Assembly: GCA_964558915.1 (NCBI GenBank)
Contig: CAZLFV010000003.1
Location: forward strand, 1 to 64,000
Origin: CAZKEW01 sp964558915
GTDB lineage: Bacteria > Acidobacteriota > Aminicenantia > Aminicenantales > UBA8522
Direction of reading: 5' to 3'
DNA: 64,000 nt
Below are positions 9,008-17,701 of this stretch, piece after piece. The notes beneath the pieces were generated by a model. It was not told the origin of the DNA. It worked only from the letters and a program-made list of their open reading frames with translations, and made no database searches. Position 1 is the first letter of the stretch. Every line of letters begins with the position of its first letter. Made by a program: the position numbers and the translations under genes.

Positions 9008-9547
9008 ATGAAAAGGGTCAATCTGTTTCTCGTCATTGCGAGTGTTTTGCTCTTTGGTCAGGCCGGTGTCGCTCAGGAGAAGTTCAACGATGTGCGCCAG
9101 CAAATGGCTGACTCTCTGACCGCTGTAAAGACGTCCCTTCGGGCCGATGAACGGGCAGCAGCTATGGAGCATTTCGGAAACGCAAAAAAGATCTGGGAGA
9201 CCGAGGCCAGGCCGATGATCACCGAAGGCATGAAGACCAATAACCAGTTTCAGGAGTATTTTGACCGGATAGCTGAAGTGGACGGGCATTTTATTTCGCT
9301 GGCTCAAGAGCTCGAATCGGGTGGATTCGAGCAAATTGAATCCAGGGTCAACGCCGTCATCTGGGCCATCAGCCATCATCCCCGCGGGTTTAAAGTCCCG
9401 AACCCGCGCTACACCGCCTGGGACTGGGTCTTCGGGCTTGGCATAGGGATCGGGTTCTGTGTCTTTGCGGTGGTTTTTGGGCTGCATCTGCGAAGGTCGT
9501 ACTATCGCAGATACAAAAAACAGGGTGCAGAAGCTCCCCAAGGATAA
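9008..9547 (+). CDS. Exported helical protein with C-terminal membrane anchor, symporter-associated, function unknown
   Basis: I do not recognise the family. The 179 residues comprise a signal peptide (MKRVNLFLVIASVLLFGQ, cleavage near VAQ/EK), a mainly helical periplasmic domain of about 100 residues, then one transmembrane helix (FGLGIGIGFCVFAVVFG) and a basic tail. ATG 9008 has GGAG nine bases upstream; ATG 8975 overlaps the stop of the 36-residue gene and would add 11 residues before the signal. Five bases separate it from the symporter gene. Position and topology suggest an extracytoplasmic partner of the symporter, perhaps for substrate capture or gating. This is inference only. Confidence 0.7.
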   Translation: MKRVNLFLVIASVLLFGQAGVAQEKFNDVRQQMADSLTAVKTSLRADERAAAMEHFGNAKKIWETEARPMITEGMKTNNQFQEYFDRIAEVDGHFISLAQELESGGFEQIESRVNAVIWAISHHPRGFKVPNPRYTAWDWVFGLGIGIGFCVFAVVFGLHLRRSYYRRYKKQGAEAPQG

Positions 9548-9552
9548 AAAAC

Positions 9553-11199
9553 ATGCCTTCGGATTTCATCATTATCGGGTTGTACTTGGTTTTGATGTTT
9601 GTGGCCGGGCTGTTTTTCAGCCGGAACGTCAAAAACACGGCCGATTATTTTCTAGCGGCCCGCTCCGCCCCTTGGTTCTGGATTATGGGGGCTATCTGGG
9701 CCACGAATATCGGATTTCTTCATGGCTACCTGGCCCACGGCGGGGCCGCTTATGAGTGGGGCCTGATTCAGGCGAACTTTGAGTGGTTCCAGGGACCTTT
9801 TGGCTACGTCCTCAGCGGACTGTTTTTCATCGCCTTTTACTGGCGCGCCGGGGTTTATACAGTTCCGCATTTTCTGGAGAGAAGATACGGCTCAGCGATC
9901 AGCCTGATTTATAACGTAGCCTGGATCGTTATTTTTATCGTCACCATTGCCGCCGAGTTTTATTTGGGCGGCATTTTTCTCAAAAACCTTCTTCACATCC
10001 CGTTCTGGCCGACTGTTCTTGTGCTAGCCGCTGTCGTGGGGACATACACGCTCCTCGGAGGCCTCGGAGCGGCCATCATGATGGAATTCGTCCAGTTCAT
10101 CATCATGATGCTCGGGACAATGCCTCTTCTCTTTATCCTTCTTCATATGGTGGGCGGGTTTGCCGGCATCAAAAACGTCTTGATTGGCCAGTGGGGGGTC
10201 AGTCCTCAGTATTTCACGGTTCTGCCGGATATCCACCATCCCTACGGCCCCGGGCCATGGATTATTCTGGGACAATGTTTGGTCGTAACCCTCGGCTGGT
10301 GTGCCGGCCATCAATCCATGGTCCAGAGGAATTTAGGGGCGCGCTCTCTTTATGATGCAAAATTCGGTTATGTCGCCGCCGCGATTCCAAAAACACTGGG
10401 TGCTTTTTTGTATATTGTGCCGATGATTGCCGCGCCCATTATCTTTGCCGGCAACGGGATTTTCGTCGAGAGGGCTGATGCGTCCTACGGCAAGCTTATC
10501 CTAAACCTACTGCCTTCGGGAATGCTGGGGCTGTTTATCGCCGGATTGCTCTCGGCAGGGCTCTCCAGCATTAGCAGCGTCCTGAATTCTACGTCAACAA
10601 TGGTAGTCAAGGACATCTATGAGCGATACCTGGTTAAAGGCCGCGGCGACAATCATTATTTTATCGCCGGCCGCGTCGCCACCTTTGCCGTGATCGCCCT
10701 CTCTCTCCTTCTCGTTCCCATCGTGCTCAAAGTCTACTTGATCATGTGGCTCGAACAGACTCTTCTGGCCATGGTCCTCGGCCCTTTTATGGGCGTCCTG
10801 ATGCTGGCAATTTTTTGGCGCAGGGCCAATACAGCCGGCAGCCTGGCCGGGTTCATCACCGGCGGAGTCTTTGCCATCCTCCTTCAGCAGGTCTTTGGGG
10901 TGAATGTCTTTTTTGAGATCAGCTGGTGGTCTTTTGTGGTGACTTCTGTTGTTACCGTGGCGGTGACATTTTGGACTGGGACGAAGCCCCGGCCAGAACA
11001 GCTCGACGGCCTGACCTGGGAGAGCGATTTCAGGGCCAAGCTCGGCCGGATCCTGGAAGAGAGGGCGATTCAGAATGGAGCGAAAATTGGAGAGGTGCCT
11101 AAGCCCGTTGTTCGGAGGCCCCCTTGGTATCTGAACATCAAATACTGGGCCACAGCCATCCTTCTCAGCCAGGTCGTTCTCTTGTTATTTTTTGGCTAA
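9553..11199 (+). CDS. Sodium:solute symporter (SSS/SLC5 family), probable arabinose or arabinoside importer
   Basis: The 548-residue polytopic protein has the SSS family layout of about 13 to 14 transmembrane helices. Recognisable parts are the N-terminal IIGLYLVLMFVAGLFFSRN, the TADYFLA-R segment after helix 1 and the GLFIAGLLSAGLSSISSVLN signature of helix 8. Start ATG 9553 follows AAGGA. It is embedded between two small membrane proteins upstream and one downstream, then AraB and AraD. The likely substrate is L-arabinose or a short arabinoside released by the two DUF1680 enzymes. Transport family is secure; substrate is inferred from neighbours. Confidence 0.9.
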   Translation: MPSDFIIIGLYLVLMFVAGLFFSRNVKNTADYFLAARSAPWFWIMGAIWATNIGFLHGYLAHGGAAYEWGLIQANFEWFQGPFGYVLSGLFFIAFYWRAGVYTVPHFLERRYGSAISLIYNVAWIVIFIVTIAAEFYLGGIFLKNLLHIPFWPTVLVLAAVVGTYTLLGGLGAAIMMEFVQFIIMMLGTMPLLFILLHMVGGFAGIKNVLIGQWGVSPQYFTVLPDIHHPYGPGPWIILGQCLVVTLGWCAGHQSMVQRNLGARSLYDAKFGYVAAAIPKTLGAFLYIVPMIAAPIIFAGNGIFVERADASYGKLILNLLPSGMLGLFIAGLLSAGLSSISSVLNSTSTMVVKDIYERYLVKGRGDNHYFIAGRVATFAVIALSLLLVPIVLKVYLIMWLEQTLLAMVLGPFMGVLMLAIFWRRANTAGSLAGFITGGVFAILLQQVFGVNVFFEISWWSFVVTSVVTVAVTFWTGTKPRPEQLDGLTWESDFRAKLGRILEERAIQNGAKIGEVPKPVVRRPPWYLNIKYWATAILLSQVVLLLFFG

Positions 11200-11229
11200 G
11201 GGGATTTCTCGAAGATAAGGAGCAGAAAG

Positions 11230-11463
11230 ATGACCGGAGAAAAAAAAGGAGCGGATCCCAAGCTGATCGTGGCCGTTCAGATGCTCTCCATAGGCATCAT
11301 CCTCCTCATCCTAGCACTCGTGGTCCTTTTTGTGAGTCCACTCGGCAGCATGGATCGTTTTATCCGTCTGACGTTCTTGATCAGCGAAGCCAGCATCTTT
11401 GTTGTCGGTCTGGCCTTTGCTATAGGCGGAGGGATTCGTTATAAACGGGCAAAAAGGGCATGA
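11230..11463 (+). CDS. Small two-helix membrane protein, function unknown
   Basis: The 77-residue protein has two hydrophobic helices (about residues 16-37 and 48-66), a short charged N-terminus and a basic C-terminal tail GGIRYKRAKRA. Start ATG 11230 lies 30 bases after the symporter stop. Its last four bases overlap the next gene (ATGA). No family recognised. Tight packing with the symporter and with sugar kinase genes suggests a membrane accessory role. Confidence 0.7.
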   Translation: MTGEKKGADPKLIVAVQMLSIGIILLILALVVLFVSPLGSMDRFIRLTFLISEASIFVVGLAFAIGGGIRYKRAKRA

Positions 11464-12134
11464 AGATCATCAGGTTCGCCCCTTGTTTTTCCCATGCGGA
11501 CGATGTCGTCAGGATATTCTGTGCCAAGAATTTCAAGAAACCTTTTTCTGTGGAGATGGTCTATTTGCCTTTTGTCCTGTTCAAATACGCCGTTCGAGCG
11601 AACCGATTTTTCGGGGGAAAAAAGGTATCGGAGGGACTGTTTTTGGCGGACTTGATCCAAGGCGTTCCAGTGTATATAGGGAAGGGGACGTCCTTAATAG
11701 TGGAAGCCGCATTGCAGAATGAATTTGCGGCCCTGCTGCCTTTATCAGCGGAAGGGGCAAAAAGAAAGGCTGAAACGATTATTGTCGAGGCTCAGCAGGT
11801 CTCAGAATCTCAGGTCCTCCCAGTCGGGTTAACGGAGAATGAGGCCATTGCCAGGGGGAAAAGGTTGTTGCGTTATGACCTGATGCGTCTTTTCGGAGGT
11901 CTGCGTTATCGCAAGGTCGAAATTACCCTTTACCCCAAAACAAAACTTGTTTATTATCCCTACTGGCTGGTCTATTATCGCGGGCGGCGGGGAGATATGA
12001 GGATTGTCGTCATAGATGGTGTGATTGGAAAAAAGGAAAGTGAGGAGATCGTCCAGTCTATTAAGCTGGGGCTGCTGAAGAAAGAGCAGGTGTCGGTACG
12101 GGTCGAATTTTCTGAAGGAGCCAACCCAAATTGA
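11460..12134 (+). CDS. Unknown 224-residue protein of the arabinose locus
   Basis: I do not recognise this soluble protein. It has no signal peptide or convincing membrane helix. A notable motif is VYYPYWLVYYRGRRGDMRIV followed by VIDGVIGKKESEE; such Tyr/Pro/Trp-rich segments followed by IDGVxGK look like a small beta domain. An alpha-helical stretch (residues 90-140) precedes it. It overlaps its upstream neighbour by four bases and AraB downstream by four bases, so it is firmly within the operon. A regulatory or transporter-coupling role is possible, but nothing in the sequence fixes a function. Confidence 0.7.
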   Translation: MKIIRFAPCFSHADDVVRIFCAKNFKKPFSVEMVYLPFVLFKYAVRANRFFGGKKVSEGLFLADLIQGVPVYIGKGTSLIVEAALQNEFAALLPLSAEGAKRKAETIIVEAQQVSESQVLPVGLTENEAIARGKRLLRYDLMRLFGGLRYRKVEITLYPKTKLVYYPYWLVYYRGRRGDMRIVVIDGVIGKKESEEIVQSIKLGLLKKEQVSVRVEFSEGANPN

Positions 12135-13831
12135 AAAGAAAAAGATTATGTTTGGGTCTTGATTTCGGGACGAATTCGGTCCGGGCAGTCCTGGTCGACG
12201 TCAATGACGGCCGCGAGGTGGCCACTGCAATTTATGAATATGAGACGGGCCAGGCGGGTGTCATCCTGGACCCGCAAGATCCCAACCTGGCAAGACAGAA
12301 TCCGGCAGATTATGTGAAGGGCGTAGAGGTTGTTGTCAAAAAGCTGGTGGATGAAGCGAAGAAGGCCGACCCATCATTCAACTCTACCGATATCATCGGC
12401 ATAGGCGTTGACACGACGGGTTCAACCCCGATCCCCGTGGACAGGTCTGGCGTGCCTCTGAGCTTCAAGCCCGAGTTCAAGGATGATCCCAACGCTCAGG
12501 CCTGGCTGTGGAAAGACCACACCGCCCATGCCGAGGCGGCCATGATCACGGAGCTCGCTTCAAAGGTCCATCCGGAATACCTGGCCAAATGCGGCGGGAC
12601 GTATTCGTCAGAATGGTTTTTCAGCAAGATTCTTCATAGTTTGAGGACAGACAGGCGGGTTTTTAATGCGGCCTATAGCTGGGTGGAGTGCTGTGATTAC
12701 ATTCCCGGCCTGCTCACCGGAATTTCGGGCCCGCTCGAGATGAAGCGGAGCCGTTGCGCCGCGGGCCACAAAGCCATGTTCAATGAAAACTGGGGCGGCC
12801 TGCCATCAAAGGAATTCCTTTCGAGGCTGGACCCGGAACTGGGCGAGCTTCGGAATCATCTCTATGGAAAGACGTACACATCTGATACGGAAGCCGGCAA
12901 GCTCTCGGCAGAGTGGGCTGGTCGGCTGGGGCTGTCAGCCGGGATTCCAGTAGCAGTCGGTGCCTTTGACGCTCATTTGGGCGCGGTCGGGTCTGGAGTC
13001 GCGCCGGGCAAGCTGATCAAAATCATAGGCACGAGCACGTGCGATATCACAGTGTGGCCGAACTCGGAGCCCCTGGCCGATATTCCCGGCTTGTGCGGAA
13101 TCGTTGACGGGTCTGTCCTTCCGGGATATTTTGGGCTTGAAGCCGGACAGTCGGCAGTCGGGGATATTTTTAACTGGTTCGTCAGCTATATCCAGCCCGG
13201 CGGGCTCAAGAAAGGCTCGCATAAGGCTCTCACGGTCAAGGCGGCCCGACTCAAGCCCGGTCAGTCGGGACTTCTCGCCCTGGATTGGAATCATGGCAAC
13301 CGGACCATCCTTGTGGACCAGCGCCTGACAGGCCTCCTGCTCGGCCAGACATTGCTGACAACTCCGGAAGAAATCTACCGGACCTTGATCGAGGCTACTG
13401 CCTTTGGCGCCCTGACCATCATTAACCGCTTTGAAGAATACGGGGTCAAGGTCTCGGAAATCATCAACTGCGGCGGGATCGCTGAGAAGAATCCTCTCAT
13501 CATGCAAATTTATGCCGACGTCACCGGCCGGGAAATGAAAATCGCCCGGTCCGCGCAGACTTGCGCCTTGGGCTCTGCCATCGCTGGGGCAGTCGTCGCC
13601 GGCCCGGAGAACGGCGGTTACTCCAATTTTGCCGAGGCCCAGAAGGCTATGTGTTCGACGAAACCTCAATCCTTCCGTCCAAACCCCGAGAACCATAGAA
13701 TCTATGCCGAACTCTACAAGCTTTATTCCCAGCTCCATGACGCGTTTGGGACAAAGCCGTGGTCGGGGAGCCTTTACAGCGTGATGAAAGACCTCTTGAG
13801 GATCCGGGATAGTCAGAGGAAGGAGAGTTAA
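12131..13831 (+). CDS. araB: L-ribulokinase
   Basis: The 566-residue FGGY-family kinase phosphorylates L-ribulose to L-ribulose 5-phosphate with ATP. Evidence is LGLDFGTNSVRAVLVDV at the N-terminus, GIGVDTTGSTPIPVD and AWLWKDHTAHAEA, the AraB-type rather than xylulokinase-type active-site segments, and a C-terminal NCGGIAEKNPLIMQIYAD. Length matches AraB. TTG start at 12131 overlaps the previous stop by four bases; the next gene overlaps by one base. It is the second step of arabinose catabolism in this locus. Confidence 0.93.
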   Translation: MKRKRLCLGLDFGTNSVRAVLVDVNDGREVATAIYEYETGQAGVILDPQDPNLARQNPADYVKGVEVVVKKLVDEAKKADPSFNSTDIIGIGVDTTGSTPIPVDRSGVPLSFKPEFKDDPNAQAWLWKDHTAHAEAAMITELASKVHPEYLAKCGGTYSSEWFFSKILHSLRTDRRVFNAAYSWVECCDYIPGLLTGISGPLEMKRSRCAAGHKAMFNENWGGLPSKEFLSRLDPELGELRNHLYGKTYTSDTEAGKLSAEWAGRLGLSAGIPVAVGAFDAHLGAVGSGVAPGKLIKIIGTSTCDITVWPNSEPLADIPGLCGIVDGSVLPGYFGLEAGQSAVGDIFNWFVSYIQPGGLKKGSHKALTVKAARLKPGQSGLLALDWNHGNRTILVDQRLTGLLLGQTLLTTPEEIYRTLIEATAFGALTIINRFEEYGVKVSEIINCGGIAEKNPLIMQIYADVTGREMKIARSAQTCALGSAIAGAVVAGPENGGYSNFAEAQKAMCSTKPQSFRPNPENHRIYAELYKLYSQLHDAFGTKPWSGSLYSVMKDLLRIRDSQRKES

Positions 13832-14532
13832 TGCTTCAGGATTTAAAAGAGCGTGTCTGGAAGGCCAATGCAGACTTGGTGATGTTCGGCCTCGTTACTC
13901 TGACCTGGGGGAACGTCAGCGGATTGGAGAGAAAAAAGGGGATCGTCGCCATAAAGCCCAGCGGCATTTCCTATAACGAGATGAAGCCTTCCCATATGGT
14001 CCTTGTGGACTTGGAAGGAAAGAAGGTTGAAGGCGCGCTCCAGCCCTCGTCAGATACTCCCGCTCACCTTGAGATTTATAAAGCGTTTTCGGATATCGGC
14101 GCCGTGGCGCATACCCATAGTGAATATGCCACGATGTTCGCTCAGGCCTCAATGGAAATTCCCTGCCTCGGGACGACTCACGCCGATGTATTTTACGGGC
14201 CTGTTCCCGTCACGCGGTTCTTGACTCGAGCAGAAATTGAAACAGAATACGAAAAAAACACGGGCAGGGTCATTGCTGAGCGGTTCCTCAGTTTGAACCC
14301 CCTTGAACGGCCAGGTGTGCTCGTCGCCGGACATGGCCCCTTTACCTGGGGAGAAACACCTGAAGAGGCTGTGGAACACAGCTTGGCCCTAGAGAAAATT
14401 GCCAAGATGGCCCTCGGCTCTCTGCTCTTGAGGCCTCGGCCGGGCCTATTCCCCCAATGCCTTCTCAAGAAACATTATCAAAGGAAGCACGGACCCAGAG
14501 CTTATTATGGACAAAAGAAAAAGGAGAAATAG
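13831..14532 (+). CDS. araD: L-ribulose-5-phosphate 4-epimerase
   Basis: The 233-residue class II aldolase-fold, zinc-dependent epimerase converts L-ribulose 5-phosphate to D-xylulose 5-phosphate. Visible features are the TWGNVSG phosphate loop, KPSGISYNEM, the SSDTPAHLEIYKAF segment, the zinc ligands in HTHSEYATMFA and the later GHGPFTWG histidine. Length is typical. Its start codon shares the last base of araB, and one base separates it from the isomerase gene, so the three enzymes are co-translated. Confidence 0.93.
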   Translation: MLQDLKERVWKANADLVMFGLVTLTWGNVSGLERKKGIVAIKPSGISYNEMKPSHMVLVDLEGKKVEGALQPSSDTPAHLEIYKAFSDIGAVAHTHSEYATMFAQASMEIPCLGTTHADVFYGPVPVTRFLTRAEIETEYEKNTGRVIAERFLSLNPLERPGVLVAGHGPFTWGETPEEAVEHSLALEKIAKMALGSLLLRPRPGLFPQCLLKKHYQRKHGPRAYYGQKKKEK

Positions 14533-14533
14533 G

Positions 14534-16015
14534 ATGAAAAATATCCCTCAGGTCAAGCTCGGAGTTATCGCTGTCAGCCGGGATTGTTTCCCGATGGAGT
14601 TGTCTAGAAAAAGAAGGTTGAACGTGGTCAAGGAGTGCCGGGCCAGGGAAATCCCCGTTGTAGAAATTCAAACAATTATCGAGAATGAGACTGACGTGCT
14701 CAAAGCGGAGCAGGAGCTCATCCAAAAAAGTGTCAACGCCCTCGTTATTTTCCTCGGCAATTTTGGCCCCGAGGGGCCAACAACGATGCTGGCGCAGAGG
14801 TTTGCCGGCCCGGTGATGTTTGCGGCCGCCGCTGAGGAAACAGGAAAAGACCTGGTTCAAGGCCGGGGCGACGCTCTGTGCGGGCTCCTCAACACGAGCT
14901 ATAACTCCGGGTTGAGACGGCTCCGTCCATATATTCCGGAATACCCCGTAGGAACAGCCGGCGAGGTGGCGACGATGATTGCCGATTTCCTTCCCGTGGC
15001 TCGGGTCGTTTCCGGTCTGAGAAAGCTCAAGATTTTCGCCTTCGGCCCGCGTCCTCAGGATTTCCTCGCCTGCAACGCGCCTATCAAGCCGCTTTATGAC
15101 CTTGGCATCGAAATCATGGAGAACAGTGAGCTCGACCTCTACGATATTTTTCTGGCCGCCGAAGGTAACCCGAGAATTAGGACAGTGTCAAGGGATATGG
15201 CTAAAGAGCTGGGAGAGACAAACGCTGACCCGGACCTCCTGAAGAGAATGGCTCAGTATGAGGTCGCCTTGAGGAAGTATTTTGAAGCCCATCTTGGAGC
15301 TTCAGAGTTTGGAGTGTTCGCCAACAAATGCTGGCCGTCTTTTGAGAAATATTTTAGGTTTGTTCCGTGCTACGTCAACTCGCGGCTGGCCTCCCAAGGG
15401 ATTCCTGTCTCCTGCGAAGTGGATATCTATGGGGCCCTGAGTGAATACATGGCGATGTGCGCAACCGGGCTTCCGGCGACGCTCCTCGACATTAACAACA
15501 GTGTGCCACGAGATATGTACGAGTCCGCCCGGAAGAAAAGGGGGAATTATCAACCGAGCGACCTTTTTATGGGCTTTCATTGCGGCAACACGCCGTCTGG
15601 ATGCATGATCGGGAGCGCTCTCAAGTTTCAGCTCATCATGAACCGGTTGATGGAGGGCGGCCGAGAGCCTGACATCACCAGGGGGACGATGGAGGGACGA
15701 ATCCGGCCGGGCGAAATCACGATTTTCCGCCTCCAGGCAGGGGCAGACGCGACCTTGCGGTCATATGTCGCCGAGGGCGAAATCCTGGATATTGACCCCA
15801 AGTCGTTTGGAAGCATCGGAGTTTTCGCCATCAAGGAGATGGGCCGTTTTTATCGCTATGTCCTGATCGAAAGACAATTTCCCCACCATACGGCTGTGGC
15901 GTTCGAGCACGCCGGCAAGACTCTCTTTGCGACGGTCAGAATGCTCGGTCTCGAGGATGTGGATTTCAATCGGCCGGCCGGAATGCTCTATCCGGGAGAG
16001 AGCCCTTATAAATAG
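14534..16015 (+). CDS. L-fucose/L-arabinose isomerase-fold sugar isomerase, probable L-arabinose isomerase
   Basis: The 493-residue protein belongs to the FucI/AraA-fold family but is not a canonical AraA. Likely metal and catalytic residues are E295 (SCEVDIYGAL), D319 (TLLDINNS) and H349 (GFHCGNTPSG). An N-terminal Rossmann-like half carries VKLGVIAVSRDCFP and FLGNFGPEG. ATG 14534 is chosen over ATG 14507 because AAGGAG ends seven bases before it. As the only isomerase beside AraB and AraD it probably makes L-ribulose from L-arabinose. A different ketose or deoxy-sugar specificity cannot be excluded. Confidence 0.8.
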   Translation: MKNIPQVKLGVIAVSRDCFPMELSRKRRLNVVKECRAREIPVVEIQTIIENETDVLKAEQELIQKSVNALVIFLGNFGPEGPTTMLAQRFAGPVMFAAAAEETGKDLVQGRGDALCGLLNTSYNSGLRRLRPYIPEYPVGTAGEVATMIADFLPVARVVSGLRKLKIFAFGPRPQDFLACNAPIKPLYDLGIEIMENSELDLYDIFLAAEGNPRIRTVSRDMAKELGETNADPDLLKRMAQYEVALRKYFEAHLGASEFGVFANKCWPSFEKYFRFVPCYVNSRLASQGIPVSCEVDIYGALSEYMAMCATGLPATLLDINNSVPRDMYESARKKRGNYQPSDLFMGFHCGNTPSGCMIGSALKFQLIMNRLMEGGREPDITRGTMEGRIRPGEITIFRLQAGADATLRSYVAEGEILDIDPKSFGSIGVFAIKEMGRFYRYVLIERQFPHHTAVAFEHAGKTLFATVRMLGLEDVDFNRPAGMLYPGESPYK

Positions 16016-16113
16016 TTCAGAGAGGGCCTCAAAAATTAGTATTTCGGTAATATTTATAGAACCAATGTACTTTTTACGAAAGAGCGGACAGGGCGGAGAA
16101 GGGACCTGATAAT

Positions 16114-17154
16114 ATGAAAGCTGCAGTTCTCACGGGTCGGGGGAGAATTGAAATCCGGGAAATTCCAGAACCCCGCCTGGCGAATGAGACCGATGTCCTG
16201 ATTCGTGTGGAAGCGACAGGAATCTGCGGCTCGGATGTCCATTATTTCTCAGAGGGACGGATCGGCGATCAGGTTGTCGAATACCCTTTTGTCGTCGGCC
16301 ATGAATGCGCCGGAGTTGTGCAGGAAACGGGTAGTGCCGTCACTCGCCTCAAGCCAGAAGACCGGGTGGCCATCGACCCGGGCGTCGTCTGTGGCCGGTG
16401 CGACCAATGCTTAGCGGGCCGGCCGAACACCTGCCACAACCTACGCTACCTCGGTACGCCCGGACAGATGTCCGGCAGTCTAGTTGACGTTATTCGCATT
16501 CCCGAGCAAAACTGTCATCGTCTCGGCGAAGGAATGAGTATGAATGAAGGAGCACTGGTCGAGCCGCTGTCTATCGGAGTATATAGTCTTAAACTTCTGG
16601 CCGGCTCGCTTCCCGAAAAAATAGCGATTCTCGGTTCAGGACCGATTGGGCTCGCTGTCCTTCTGGCGGCGAAAGTCGCCGGAGTCCGCGCTGTCTATAT
16701 GACAGATCAGGTCGAGGAGAGAGTTCAGGCCGCCCGCCGGGCTGGGGCCGATTGGTCGGGAAATCCTGAACGATCGGATATTGTCGCTCGAATCCGCGCC
16801 GCGGAGCCACGTTTGCTGGACGCGGTCTTTGAATGCTGTGGCGACCAAGGGGCACTTGACCAAGCCGTCGACCTTCTTAAACCTGGCGGGAAACTCCTTG
16901 TCCTCGGCATCCCCGTCTCTGACCGCGTCTCCTTTGACATCCATAAGCTTCGCCGCAAGGAAATCGGCCTTATTAACGTTCGGCGGCAAAGCCATTGTTT
17001 TCCCGACGCCATCCGGCTCATCAAGACAAAGAAAGCGGATGTCCGTTTCATGGCCACGCATGAATTCAGCCTCGTTGATGCAGCCCAAGCCTTTGAGCTC
17101 GTGTCCGGATACCGCGACGGCGTGATTAAGGCCATCATCCGCCCGTCTTTTTGA
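16114..17154 (+). CDS. Zinc-dependent medium-chain dehydrogenase (sorbitol/xylitol dehydrogenase-like)
   Basis: The 346-residue MDR-family enzyme has catalytic zinc ligands in GICGSDVHYF and GHECAG, the structural zinc loop CGRCDQCLAGRPNTC, and an NAD-binding GSGPIGLAV. The pattern is that of L-iditol/xylitol/L-arabinitol 2-dehydrogenases, which oxidise polyols to ketoses. It follows the isomerase gene after 98 bases and may feed pentitols into the same pathway. Cofactor is probably NAD, because Asp (TDQVEER) ends the second beta strand of the Rossmann fold. Exact substrate unknown. Confidence 0.88.
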   Translation: MKAAVLTGRGRIEIREIPEPRLANETDVLIRVEATGICGSDVHYFSEGRIGDQVVEYPFVVGHECAGVVQETGSAVTRLKPEDRVAIDPGVVCGRCDQCLAGRPNTCHNLRYLGTPGQMSGSLVDVIRIPEQNCHRLGEGMSMNEGALVEPLSIGVYSLKLLAGSLPEKIAILGSGPIGLAVLLAAKVAGVRAVYMTDQVEERVQAARRAGADWSGNPERSDIVARIRAAEPRLLDAVFECCGDQGALDQAVDLLKPGGKLLVLGIPVSDRVSFDIHKLRRKEIGLINVRRQSHCFPDAIRLIKTKKADVRFMATHEFSLVDAAQAFELVSGYRDGVIKAIIRPSF

Positions 17155-17200
17155 CTTTCCCCTTCATCTGTGCTAATCATAAACCCAGTGAGGAGGGGAA

Positions 17201-17671
17201 GTGGAAAAAGACAGTCAAAGCCGCCTTTCTTACCAAACCCATATATCCCAAAAGCTCGTTGACCTGATTGAGCGCAGCGCAGAAGAACTGACTAATAACT
17301 GGCTCGCGGACGTCCGCAAGGAACTCCACCTGCCGACGTATCAAAGCTTCGACAACACCGAGCTCTACCAGCGCGCCTTCAAGGTCTACAGCCAGCTCGG
17401 AAAATGGATCTCGCGGGAGACCACTAAGGAGGAAATCGCCAAGGAGTATATGGCTTTGGGCGCCCAGCGCAGGAAAGAAGGATTCGCCCTTGCTGAGATC
17501 ATCCAGGCCCTCATTCTGATCCGTCGAAACCTCTGGAGGAAAGTGCTGAGGGAGGGGCTGCTCGATACGACACTCGACCTCTACCAGGCCATGGAGCTCA
17601 ATAACCGCGTTATCCGCTTTTTCGACCGGGCCATCTATTTCACGGCGGTCGGGTACGAAAAAAAGGGCTGA
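17201..17671 (+). CDS. RsbRD N-terminal-domain-like helical protein
   Basis: The 156-residue all-helical protein starts at GTG 17201 after AGGAGGGG. The segments EELTNNWLADVRKEL, YMALGAQRRKEGFALAEIIQ and ALILIRRNLWRKVL match the pattern of the RsbRD N-terminal domain (a helical, globin-like sensor found before STAS or kinase domains). Here the domain stands alone, with no output module. It lies 31 bases upstream of deoC. Function is unknown; a sensory or partner-switching role is inferred from the fold. Confidence 0.6.
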   Translation: MEKDSQSRLSYQTHISQKLVDLIERSAEELTNNWLADVRKELHLPTYQSFDNTELYQRAFKVYSQLGKWISRETTKEEIAKEYMALGAQRRKEGFALAEIIQALILIRRNLWRKVLREGLLDTTLDLYQAMELNNRVIRFFDRAIYFTAVGYEKKG

Positions 17672-17701
17672 AGAGATTTTCAGCGCCGGCCGGAGGACAA
17701 A

